From: Deinococcus sp.
GTDB taxonomy: Bacteria; Deinococcota; Deinococci; Deinococcales; Deinococcaceae
NCBI GenBank assembly: GCA_030524065.1
Contig: JAUNHF010000034.1
Coordinates: forward strand, 1 to 10,939
Length of the DNA: 10,939 bases
Reading direction: 5' to 3'
Program-made: the position numbers and the translations under genes
Notes under the pieces: model-generated
Database searches by the model: none
The model's input: only the letters and a program-made list of their open reading frames with translations
What the model was told of the DNA's origin: nothing
Shown here: positions 1 through 5,335 of the stretch, one piece after another
Numbering within the stretch: the stretch's first letter is position 1
Layout: every line of letters begins with the position of its first letter

Positions 1-141
1 TACAACAAGGAAACCGACCAGCAGGGTATCGCCGAGATCATCGTGGGCAAGAACCGCAACGGGCCAATCGGCACCGTGAAGTTGCAGTTCACCAGCTCCC
101 ATGTGCGTTTCAACGATCTGGCCTCGGAAGGAGCCATATGA
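1..141 (+). CDS. dnaB: Replicative DNA helicase DnaB, C-terminal end (partial)
   Basis: The last 46 codons of the hexameric helicase that unwinds DNA at the replication fork; the start lies outside the window. The visible residues match the end of the RecA-like C-terminal domain of DnaB: GIAEIIVGKNRNGP followed by GTVKLQF and a final RFNDLA segment. In this family that stretch (consensus close to GIAEIIIAKQRNGPTGTV) holds the conserved Lys/Arg residues that act as the arginine finger and basic clamp toward the neighbouring subunit. The stop codon overlaps the start of the next gene in an ATGA arrangement, so the two are probably co-transcribed and translationally coupled. Identification is secure although only the tail is present. 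Confidence 0.95.
   Translation, partial: YNKETDQQGIAEIIVGKNRNGPIGTVKLQFTSSHVRFNDLASEGAI
126..133 (+). promoter_or_regulatory. Strong Shine-Dalgarno site for the Nudix gene
   Basis: GGAAGGAG lies inside the last dnaB codons, 4 nt before the ATG at 138. It fixes the Nudix start and fits translational coupling to dnaB. It contrasts with the leaderless-type starts of five other genes in the window. Confidence 0.7.
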
Positions 142-986
142 GCGACGAATCCGCTGCCCCCCAGCCCACCCGCACTGGCCGGCGCCGCCGCTCCGGGCGC
201 CGGGGTGCAGGCAAGCCAGGCCAGGACAGGGCCGGTCAAGACAGGGCAGAGCAGGCCGCCGCCCCGGCCCAGGCCACCGGGCAGGAGCTGCCAGCGTCCC
301 CCCCGGCGGGCGGTGAGGGGGCCGGCAAGGTGCCGCGCCGCCGCGCCCGCAGCCGCCGGGGAGGCAAGGCCAAGAAGGTCGGCAACAACGTGCAGTACCC
401 CGGCCAGGTGACCAACGACACCTCGGTGCCGCGCGTGGCGGCGCCCAGCCGCCGGGGCAAGCGCAAACGTCCGCTGGCTGCGCCACGCATCGGGGTGGGC
501 TGCGTGATTCTGCGCGGCGACCAGATTCTGCTGGTGCGCGAGCGTGGCCGCTGGTCGCTGCCCAAGGGGGGCCTGGAGGCCGGCGAACTGATTCAGGACG
601 GTGCCCGCCGCGAGACTTATGAAGAGACCGGGCTGGTCATTGAGCTGCGCGACCTGGCCTTTGTGGTGGAATTCCAGGCCGAATCGTGGGGGCACCACCT
701 TCAGTTCTTCTACACCGGGCGCGAGGTGGGCGGCGAACTCAGCCCCAAAGATCCTGACCGCGATGTGCAGGAGGCCCGCTTCGTGCCCATCCGCGAGCTG
801 CGCGAGTACATTCGCTTTCGGCCCCGGCTGGTGTCACTGGAAACCTGGCTGCACGAGCGCCGCCCCCGGCACTTTGTGTTCGATCTGGACCAGGAGCCAG
901 CGATGTTGCGCCGCCGCCGCCGGCCCGGTGTGGGTGAGGTGCAGCGCGGTGGCGGGGCCGATCCGGACGAGGTAGACCTGGACTGA
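138..986 (+). CDS. Nudix hydrolase with long basic N-terminal tail
   Basis: A 282-aa Nudix (MutT-like) hydrolase. The family cleaves nucleoside diphosphates linked to another group, such as damaged nucleotides, diadenosine polyphosphates or NDP-sugars; the substrate cannot be read from the sequence. The catalytic Nudix box is complete at residues 144-166 (G144, E150, then RETYEETGL), so Mg2+ binding and catalysis should be intact. The domain begins near residue 115 (RIGVGCVILRGDQILLVRE) and ends near 255. Residues 1-110 are low-complexity, rich in Arg, Lys, Gly, Pro and Ala, with clusters such as RRRARSRRGGKAKK and a small GQDRA repeat near residues 28-37. They look disordered and able to bind nucleic acid or a protein. 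The C-terminus adds RRRRR and then an acidic end. Most Nudix proteins are 140-200 aa, so about 110 residues are extra. The ATG at 138 overlaps the dnaB stop and has a strong ribosome site, which favours this start over one closer to the domain. Confidence 0.9.
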   Translation: MSDESAAPQPTRTGRRRRSGRRGAGKPGQDRAGQDRAEQAAAPAQATGQELPASPPAGGEGAGKVPRRRARSRRGGKAKKVGNNVQYPGQVTNDTSVPRVAAPSRRGKRKRPLAAPRIGVGCVILRGDQILLVRERGRWSLPKGGLEAGELIQDGARRETYEETGLVIELRDLAFVVEFQAESWGHHLQFFYTGREVGGELSPKDPDRDVQEARFVPIRELREYIRFRPRLVSLETWLHERRPRHFVFDLDQEPAMLRRRRRPGVGEVQRGGGADPDEVDLD

Positions 987-1059
987 GCTGCCGTGCCTGG
1001 GTCATTCTCGCCCCTGACTCCGGGAAAGTCGCCCCTTTTCCTGGCGCTGGCTTGTATGT

Positions 1060-1065
1060 TATTTT
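1060..1065 (+). promoter_or_regulatory. Leaderless-type -10 box for the zinc-ribbon gene
   Basis: TATTTT fits TANNNT and ends 6 nt before the ATG at 1072, so transcription would begin at or very near the start codon. No Shine-Dalgarno sequence is visible. An overlapping TATGTT at 1055-1060 is a second candidate. The local sequence (1051-1075) is clearly AT-richer than its surroundings. No convincing -35 box was found. Confidence 0.45.
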
Positions 1066-1071
1066 CGTAAT

Positions 1072-1296
1072 ATGAAGCAGAGATATGTAAAAGGCGTTCG
1101 TAAAAACTGGAAGGACGATCCTTACCCGGCCAGTGGACGCAGCTACGAGTATGTTTGCCCGGACTGTGGCCGCGCGATGGAGTTGCACGACCTGCGCGAC
1201 GGTGATCAGGCGTACTGGTGCCACGGCTGCGGGCAGGGCCACCGCGCCGGTCAGCCCCCGCTGGCGGCGCTGCGGCGCGGGGATGAGGTGGCCTGA
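1072..1296 (+). CDS. Small zinc-ribbon protein (74 aa), function unknown
   Basis: A 74-aa soluble protein with two CxxC knuckles: CPDC at residues 29-32 and CHGC at 50-53, 17 residues apart, as in a single four-cysteine zinc ribbon. The N-terminus is basic (MKQRYVKGVRKNWKDD). That combination suits binding nucleic acid or a protein partner, but no specific family was recognised. The ATG has no Shine-Dalgarno sequence but sits 6 nt after a TANNNT box, which supports a leaderless start here. The first dozen codons are AT-richer than the rest, a common trait of efficiently started genes. It is separated by 85 nt from the Nudix gene and appears to be its own transcription unit, ended by a possible hairpin terminator. 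The real-gene call rests on the cysteine pattern and the start context. Confidence 0.75.
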   Translation: MKQRYVKGVRKNWKDDPYPASGRSYEYVCPDCGRAMELHDLRDGDQAYWCHGCGQGHRAGQPPLAALRRGDEVA

Positions 1297-1301
1297 GACG
1301 G

Positions 1302-1338
1302 GCTGGGATGAGGTGAGGTGCCCAGCTTCCTCTTTGTT
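1302..1338 (+). terminator. Possible intrinsic terminator after the zinc-ribbon gene
   Basis: GCTGGG at 1302-1307 pairs with CCCAGC at 1321-1326 (6 bp, 13-nt loop), followed by a pyrimidine-rich, partly T-rich run (TTCCTCTTTGTT). It starts 6 nt past the stop codon, between two convergent genes. The loop is long and the T run is interrupted, so efficiency is uncertain. Confidence 0.4.
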
Positions 1339-1362
1339 CAGGCACTCTGGGCGCAGCTGGCT

Positions 1363-1623
1363 TCAGGGGTCTTGTGCAGGCCGGGGCTGGCCTGCGGCGG
1401 CTTCTAGCACGGCCACCCGCGTCAAGAGCTCGCGGTTCTGGCGGGTCAGGGTCAGCAGCAGCAGCGCGTAGTGGTCGTACAGCTTGGGCCGTTCCATGCG
1501 GACCTCGCCGGCCATCCATTCACCCAGCAGCCGCTCGGACTCGGCCAGGATTTCATGGTCGGGCACGTCACGCCAGGAGCGGCCTTGCAAGATGGTGTGG
1601 GCAAAGTTCAGCTCGTCGCTCAT
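1363..1623 (-). CDS. Conserved-looking small protein (86 aa), function unknown
   Basis: An 86-aa soluble, probably all-helical protein, not assigned to a family. It begins MSDELNFAHTILQGRSW and has a stretch rich in Tyr, His and Leu (KLYDHYALLLLTLTRQNREL, about residues 47-66) followed by helix-forming residues with heptad-like Leu/Val spacing. This suggests a coiled coil or helix-bundle dimer. There is no signal peptide and no cysteine. The ATG at 1623 is preceded by TAGACT, 6 nt away, and has no Shine-Dalgarno sequence; the same 11-bp promoter sequence stands before the helicase gene, which supports both start choices. It lies downstream of phoU on the same strand, with a large inverted repeat in the gap, so it may be transcribed separately. 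It converges with the zinc-ribbon gene. Confidence 0.7.
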   Translation of the reverse strand: MSDELNFAHTILQGRSWRDVPDHEILAESERLLGEWMAGEVRMERPKLYDHYALLLLTLTRQNRELLTRVAVLEAAAGQPRPAQDP

Positions 1624-1629
1624 AGCCGC

Positions 1630-1635
1630 AGTCTA
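1630..1635 (-). promoter_or_regulatory. Leaderless-type -10 box for the 86-aa gene
   Basis: TAGACT on the minus strand, 6 nt before the ATG at 1623-1621. The surrounding CTCTAGACTGC (1628-1638) is identical to the sequence before the helicase gene at 5189-5199. The inverted repeat at 1636-1685 abuts the box directly, so it covers the usual -35 region. Confidence 0.5.
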
Positions 1636-1685
1636 GAGCGGTGCCCTCCGCTGCAATGGAGTGCAATGGAGAAGAGGCACCGCTC
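1636..1685. repeat. Perfect 10-bp inverted repeat between phoU and the 86-aa gene
   Basis: Arms GAGCGGTGCC (1636-1645) and GGCACCGCTC (1676-1685) are exact reverse complements around a 30-nt loop. CTCC at 1646-1649 can extend the stem by pairing with GGAG at 1668-1671, leaving a 4-nt bulge. No T run follows on either strand, so it is not a standard intrinsic terminator. It may be an operator or attenuator for the 86-aa gene, or a 3' stabilising hairpin for phoU mRNA. Confidence 0.6.
1652..1671. repeat. Tandem 10-bp direct repeat in the loop of the inverted repeat
   Basis: TGCAATGGAG occurs twice with no spacer (1652-1661 and 1662-1671). It may be a simple duplication or a paired protein-binding site. 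A weaker direct repeat, GCTGACGTT, follows at 1690-1698 and 1705-1713, running into the phoU stop codon. Confidence 0.55.
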
Positions 1686-1711
1686 AGGCGCTGACGTTTG
1701 AGGTGCTGACG

Positions 1712-2350
1712 TTAGAAGCGGTGCTCGCCGGTCACCCAGTAGGGCACGCGCTCGGCGATGTTCTCCATATGGTCCCCGATGCGCTCGATGGCGCGGCCGA
1801 TCCGCATCAGTTGCAGGGCGTCGGCCACTCCGCTGGGGTCGCTGGTCAGGTGGGTAATCAGGTCCTGCTGCAACTGCTCGTACAGGTCATCAATCTCGTC
1901 GTCCATCCGCACGGTGGCTTCGGCCTGGGCCACGTCGCGGTCGGCCAGCGCGGTCCGCAGCGCCCGGCTCATTTCTTCCAGGCGGGCCATCATACGGCTC
2001 AGGTAGGGCTGCATCGCTTCAGGAATCACCACGTCCTGGCTGTCCTCTGCCACATGCACCACGTAGTCGCCCATCCGCTCAATGTCGGTCAGGCATTTCA
2101 GGATCAGCCCCAGCTGCCGCAGGTCACGGGCCACCGGCTGGTGCAGCGCAATCACGCGCAGGCAGTCGGCCTCAATCTGGGCTTCCATCTGGTCCACTTC
2201 GCGGTCAATGGAGCGCAGCTGTTCCAGCCCCTGCCGCTCGCCATTCAGCAGCACGCTGGTGCCCAGGGCGTACATCCGCTCTACGGTGCCGATCATGTTC
2301 AGGGTGGCGTTGAGGCTGTTTTTGAGTTCTTGATCGAGGACTTCACGCAT
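1712..2350 (-). CDS. phoU: Phosphate transport/signalling regulator PhoU
   Basis: A 212-aa PhoU protein. In the known system PhoU is a cytoplasmic, metal-binding helical dimer that links the Pst phosphate transporter to the PhoR sensor kinase and keeps the Pho regulon off when phosphate is plentiful. The family's tandem three-helix repeats are both present, each with its acidic metal-site signature: ERMGDYVVHVAE at residues 91-102 and ERIGDHMENIAE at 189-200. The length is normal. The open frame extends upstream to 2467, but the extra 39 residues are Pro/Ser/Ala-rich and unlike PhoU. MREVLDQELKNSL at 2350 matches the usual PhoU N-terminus and has AAGGAG 8 nt before it, so that start was chosen. 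No pst, phoR or phoB gene lies beside it, so phoU stands apart from its usual cluster here. Confidence 0.93.
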   Translation of the reverse strand: MREVLDQELKNSLNATLNMIGTVERMYALGTSVLLNGERQGLEQLRSIDREVDQMEAQIEADCLRVIALHQPVARDLRQLGLILKCLTDIERMGDYVVHVAEDSQDVVIPEAMQPYLSRMMARLEEMSRALRTALADRDVAQAEATVRMDDEIDDLYEQLQQDLITHLTSDPSGVADALQLMRIGRAIERIGDHMENIAERVPYWVTGEHRF

Positions 2351-2358
2351 CTCTGGGG

Positions 2359-2364
2359 CTCCTT
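2359..2364 (-). promoter_or_regulatory. Shine-Dalgarno site deciding the phoU start
   Basis: AAGGAG on the minus strand, 8 nt before the ATG at 2350. It selects the internal ATG over the start of the longer open frame at 2467, and implies that phoU mRNA has a leader. Confidence 0.7.
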
Positions 2365-2483
2365 GGGGGTAGGAAAAGGGACTGACTGGGGCGGGGAAAG
2401 AGGGCGGGCCGGAGGGGGACGCGGTGCCGGGCGAGGCCCGCGCCGCGAATCGTTCTGACCGTAGCATGAGGCCATGGCCGGAT

Positions 2484-2505
2484 TGTCAGCCGGCTGTCAG
2501 CCGGC
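2484..2505. promoter_or_regulatory. Exact 11-bp tandem repeat upstream of phoU, Pho-box-like
   Basis: TGTCAGCCGGC occurs twice head-to-tail (2484-2494, 2495-2505). The E. coli PhoB box and other OmpR/PhoB-family operators are direct repeats of about 7 bp recurring every 11 bp, the PhoB half-site being CTGTCAT; here TTGTCAG and CTGTCAG recur at exactly that spacing. The repeat lies about 134 nt upstream of the phoU ATG. Points against: the spacer is CCGG rather than AT-rich, and the TGTCA reading is on the strand opposite to phoU. A 10-bp palindrome, GGCCATGGCC, sits next to it at 2470-2479, and GCCGG/CCGGC can pair across 2477-2494. Confidence 0.45.
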
Positions 2506-2521
2506 GTTGATGCTTTGTGGC

Positions 2522-2540
2522 GGCGCCCCGTCAGGGCACC
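2522..2540 (-). other. Hairpin spanning the helicase stop codon
   Basis: Read on the minus strand, GGTGCCC (2540-2534) can pair with GGGCGCC (2528-2522), with one G-T wobble, around a 5-nt loop holding the TGA stop. No T tract follows, so it may mark the end of the transcript but is not a clear intrinsic terminator. Confidence 0.3.
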
Positions 2541-4072
2541 ACCTTCAGCCCGGCGTATTTGAGCAGCAGGCGCTTTTGGCCCACGCCGGGGAAGTACACC
2601 AGCACCTCACGCTTTTCGCCCTGCCCAAAGCCCTGGAGCAGGTGGCCCTCGCCCCATTTGGCGTGGTGCAGCCGCAGGGGAGAGGTGGACGCCACGGCCC
2701 GCTGAATCTCGCGGCTGGGAATACTGAGCCGCGCCGAGACTTCGGGCAGCGAGAGCCCGCGCAGGTCCAGCAGTTCGCGGGCCTGCAGCGGCCAGCCAGC
2801 AGGCGGGGCAGGCGGCTGGTCGGGCAGCGGCTGTATGGGCGGCAAGCTGGTCCGCTGCCGCTGCTCTGGGGGCGCGGCTTCTTCGGGTGCAGTGCCCTGT
2901 ATGGGCGGCTGCACACTCAGGCCCGGCACCCCGGCCAGCAGGGCGCGGGTGGCCGGCTTGCTGGTGGGCCGCCGCTCGCCACTGGGCAGCAGCGGCGCGA
3001 AGCAGCGGCTGACGGCGATGCACTCGTAGCAGCCTTCGGGGGCCGTGCAGCAGTCCTTTTCGGTCAGTTCCAGGGCCCGCTGGAGCAGCTGCGGCAGGCT
3101 TTCCAGCGCCCGCCGGGCAATGCCCAGGCCACCGCGCCAGTCGTCATAGATAAAAAAGGACGTGTCGTGCCCGGTGCGAAACGCCCCCGCCAGGTCGCCT
3201 TCATCGCAGGCGACGGCTTCGGGAATCAGCTTGAGCAGCAGGTGCTTGAGCGTGTGCGCCACGGCGGTGGGCTGCTCGGTGGCGCCGGCGTTGACGGCCA
3301 CTTCCAGCGCCACGGTTTGCAGCGGTTCCAGCGTGACCGGCTCGTCGTACAGATGCTCGGAGATTTTCTGGTCCTGCATCCGGTCCTGAATATGGCCGCC
3401 GCATTTTCGGCAGACCCGCTCGGTGGGTTCGGGCACGCGGTCACAGCCGGTACACACCCGCTCAAACAGCGGGCGAATAATCTGGTAGCCCCGGTACATC
3501 CGTGTGATCAGCACCTCGCCGCCCCGGTAAGCCACCGGCCCCTGCTTGGTCCACTCGCTCATGCGGCCCGGCAGCGGGCGCACCTGCACCTCGTACAAGC
3601 CGCGCGTGACCTGTCCGCCGCCCACGTAGGGCTGCACCAGGATGGCGGTGCCCTGCGGCGTCTTTTCCCAGCGCGTGACCTTATAGTCCTGGCCGTCCAG
3701 GCTGAACACCGCTTCGGGGTGTTTTTCGGTCAGGGCGTAGTGCTGGCTGGGGCTGTCCAGCGGCGCGAGCAGGCTGCGGACGCCTTCTTTCTCCCAGGCA
3801 CGTTCTTCGACCACCGCGTGCAGGGCCATGTCGTCGCCGCGCAGCAGCCAGTGGGGCGGCGAGCCCAGATTCTCGGGCGGGGTCAGGCCCGCCATGCGGA
3901 ACTCGGCCATTTGCCGCGCCCAGTGCCGGGGGGCCAGGTAAGGGTTCCCCGGCTCCACCACGGCCTTTTCGGTGGGGCCGGTCAGCAACTCGCGGAAATT
4001 GTCAGTGTTGGAGTAAAAGGCGTCTACCGGCAGCGGCACCCCGCGTGAGGACAGCGTGGGCAAGTACAGCAC
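2531..4072 (-). CDS. C-terminal fragment of the MrfA-like helicase: DUF1998 zinc domain plus Tudor-like end
   Basis: About 513 codons after the break; the nominal start is a GTG with no ribosome site, so it is probably not made on its own. Residues numbered from that GTG: 1-60 continue the second helicase lobe (PVDAFYSNTDNFRELL, then an NPYLAPRHWARQMAEF segment as in YprA). Cysteines C207, C210, C221 and C224 form a CxxC pair, possibly binding zinc. Residues 305-357 are the DUF1998/MZB core (YDDWRGGLGIARRAL, then a Cys cluster at C341, C342, C348, C351 and C357), the metal site of MrfA-type helicases. A proline-rich linker follows (about 384-430), then a short helix-turn-helix-like stretch (434-461). 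Residues 465-512 (HHAKWGEGHLLQGF ... RLLLKYAGLKVV) resemble the Tudor-like C-terminus of UvrD/PcrA helicases. The reading frame stays open and well-formed, so the break is likely recent or an assembly fault. Confidence 0.75.
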   Translation of the reverse strand: MLYLPTLSSRGVPLPVDAFYSNTDNFRELLTGPTEKAVVEPGNPYLAPRHWARQMAEFRMAGLTPPENLGSPPHWLLRGDDMALHAVVEERAWEKEGVRSLLAPLDSPSQHYALTEKHPEAVFSLDGQDYKVTRWEKTPQGTAILVQPYVGGGQVTRGLYEVQVRPLPGRMSEWTKQGPVAYRGGEVLITRMYRGYQIIRPLFERVCTGCDRVPEPTERVCRKCGGHIQDRMQDQKISEHLYDEPVTLEPLQTVALEVAVNAGATEQPTAVAHTLKHLLLKLIPEAVACDEGDLAGAFRTGHDTSFFIYDDWRGGLGIARRALESLPQLLQRALELTEKDCCTAPEGCYECIAVSRCFAPLLPSGERRPTSKPATRALLAGVPGLSVQPPIQGTAPEEAAPPEQRQRTSLPPIQPLPDQPPAPPAGWPLQARELLDLRGLSLPEVSARLSIPSREIQRAVASTSPLRLHHAKWGEGHLLQGFGQGEKREVLVYFPGVGQKRLLLKYAGLKVVP

Positions 4073-5183
4073 TGCGCCCGGAGCGAGGCGCCATGCGCGA
4101 GCCGGGGTAGCCGTCCAGACTCACCACTTCCAGGTCTCCGATGTCCACGCCGGCTTCCAGTGCGTTGGTGGCGAACATGACCCCGCTGCGGGCACGGCGA
4201 AACTCGGTCAGCCGCCCGGCCCGCTCGGCGGCGCCCGACATGTACAGGTGCACCTGGTCGCGGAACCGCTCGTCGCGGCGGTAGGTGCCGTACAGCCGCA
4301 TCACCCGCGAGCGGCCCCGGAAAAAGGCCAGCACCTTGAGGTTCCGCTCAGTGGCCGAGCGCACCACCGCGTCCCAGAAGCGCCGGGGCTGCCCCCTGTG
4401 GTCGGCCAGGTAGTAGCGTTTGCCGTGCCGCGCCGCGCCCGACTGCGCCACTTCTACGGCGTCCACGCCTGCCAGCTCGCGGGCAAACTGCGCCGGATTG
4501 CCGATGGTGGCCGTGCTGAGAATCACCTGCGGATTTGCCCCCAGTGCCCGGCTCAGCTCCAGCAAGCGCCGCAGCATCCCGGAGACTTCCGACCCAAAGC
4601 CGCCCCGGTAGCTGTGCGCTTCGTCCAGCACGAGGAAGCGCAGGTGCCGCAAGAATTCGCGCACGCGGGGGTGCGTCAGGTTCCAGTGCAGCTTGTCGGG
4701 CGTGGCCGTGACCATGCGGACGCCCGGCGCAAAGGCCGCAGCGGGCTGCGCCCCGCCCTGAAACTCGCCTATCGGCCAGCCGCTGGGCCGCGCCGTAAAG
4801 CCGCCCTGCTCAGCGAACGCCTCCAGCTTTTCGCGCTGGTCTTGTCCCAGCGCCACCAGCGGGTAGACCAGCAGCGCGGTGGCCTGTGGGTCCGCCTCCA
4901 GGCCGCCGAACAGCGCCGGAAAAAAGGCCCCGGTTTTGCCGCTGGCGGTGGGCGTGGTCACGATGACATGCTGGCCGCCTTGCAGCAGCCGGTAGGTCTG
5001 CGCCTGGTGCGTGTAGGCCGCCGGAAAGCCAAAGCCCCGCTGCACGCTCTCGCTCCAGCCGAGGTCCTCTACCGGCACTGTCTGCGCGGGCTGCACCTCT
5101 TCTTCGTACAGTAGGCTGGCGCCGCCGCCGAGCGTATCCCGCATAAATCCTTCCAGGCGGGAGAAGTCGGCGTCGTCAGGCAT
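4002..5183 (-). CDS. N-terminal fragment of the MrfA-like helicase: DEAH motor through motif V
   Basis: This half carries most of the superfamily 2 motor: Q-motif-like YTHQAQ (57-62), Walker A TTPTASGKT (76-84), motif Ia YPLVALGQDQ (107-116), motif Ib TPDKLH (161-166), DEAH (187-190), motif III STATIGNP (223-230), motif IV region VLAFFRGRSR (284-293) and motif V ATNALEAGVDIG (338-349). After GYPGSRMA (358-365) the frame runs into 28 unrelated residues (PRSGRSAVLAHAVL onward) and stops, so motif VI is missing. The true product ended with the downstream fragment. The ATG at 5183 has TAGACT 7 nt upstream and no Shine-Dalgarno sequence, matching the leaderless pattern, so the gene could still be transcribed. 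The truncated protein should bind ATP and perhaps DNA but is unlikely to translocate. Confidence 0.8.
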   Translation of the reverse strand: MPDDADFSRLEGFMRDTLGGGASLLYEEEVQPAQTVPVEDLGWSESVQRGFGFPAAYTHQAQTYRLLQGGQHVIVTTPTASGKTGAFFPALFGGLEADPQATALLVYPLVALGQDQREKLEAFAEQGGFTARPSGWPIGEFQGGAQPAAAFAPGVRMVTATPDKLHWNLTHPRVREFLRHLRFLVLDEAHSYRGGFGSEVSGMLRRLLELSRALGANPQVILSTATIGNPAQFARELAGVDAVEVAQSGAARHGKRYYLADHRGQPRRFWDAVVRSATERNLKVLAFFRGRSRVMRLYGTYRRDERFRDQVHLYMSGAAERAGRLTEFRRARSGVMFATNALEAGVDIGDLEVVSLDGYPGSRMAPRSGRSAVLAHAVLTRGAAAGRRLLLQH

Positions 5184-5190
5184 GGGGAGC

Positions 5191-5196
5191 AGTCTA
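5191..5196 (-). promoter_or_regulatory. Leaderless-type -10 box for the helicase gene
   Basis: TAGACT on the minus strand, 7 nt before the ATG at 5183. CTCTAGACTGC around it (5189-5199) is identical to the box before the 86-aa gene. It shares a 152-nt divergent promoter region with the DUF5693 gene. Confidence 0.5.
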
Positions 5197-5322
5197 GAGG
5201 CTGACGGGCAAAAGGTTGTTGCCGTGCATCTCTTTCGCGGATTTCTTCCCTTTGGCCGCTCGCCTGAGCGCCGCTGGGAGCTTTCCGGGCTGGCCTCCCA
5301 TCTTCCTGTTACCGCGCCCAGC

Positions 5323-5328
5323 TACACT
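5323..5328 (+). promoter_or_regulatory. Leaderless-type -10 box for the DUF5693-csaB operon
   Basis: TACACT fits TANNNT and lies 7 nt before the GTG at 5336, with no Shine-Dalgarno sequence between. It supports that GTG over the farther upstream TTG at 5216. Confidence 0.5.
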
Positions 5329-5335
5329 GTCTTTT

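Larger units (their letters stand above)
2531..5183 (-). pseudogene. MrfA/YprA-type DEAH helicase gene, disrupted between motifs V and VI
   Basis: The two leftward open frames (4002-5183 and 2531-4072) together make one superfamily 2 helicase of the MrfA/YprA type: DEAH motor, DUF1998/MZB zinc domain, then extra C-terminal regions. They are out of frame with each other; the total of 2653 nt is one more than a multiple of three. The first half reads correctly through GYPGSRMA. The second resumes at about LAPGAVLYLP. In the family, a segment close to SFRQxAGRAGR (motif VI, with the arginine finger) lies between these points, and neither frame holds it. The simplest reading is a deletion of about 32 nt (11 codons less one base), around 4075-4091. 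An ordinary one-base sequencing slip would not remove the motif, although an assembly error is possible. MrfA acts in mitomycin-lesion repair in Bacillus. Loss of motif VI should abolish ATP-driven translocation. Confidence 0.75.

Noticed and set aside
1013..1040. Possible terminator after the Nudix gene (GACT/AGTC around CCGGGAA, then CCCCTTTT)
   Set aside because: The stem is only 4 bp, too weak to support a terminator call.
710..1519. Minus-strand open frame spanning the Nudix 3' end, the zinc-ribbon gene and the gap
   Set aside because: Arg/Pro/Ala-rich translation without motifs, crossing two supported genes on the other strand.
2351..2467. A longer PhoU with a 39-residue N-terminal extension
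   Set aside because: The extension is low-complexity Pro/Ser/Ala and has no ribosome site, while AAGGAG stands 8 nt before the internal ATG that begins a typical PhoU sequence.
2474..4048. Long plus-strand open frame opposite the helicase fragment
   Set aside because: It is a shadow frame of GC-rich coding DNA, rich in His, Gln, Arg and Gly with no recognisable motif, and the minus strand carries clear helicase domains.
4002..4072. Programmed ribosomal frameshift joining the two helicase halves
   Set aside because: No slippery heptamer or downstream pseudoknot is visible at the junction, and a frameshift would still leave the product without motif VI.
5216..5335. An upstream TTG start for the DUF5693 protein
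   Set aside because: It overlaps the divergent promoter region and has no ribosome site; the GTG at 5336 has a TANNNT box at the expected distance.
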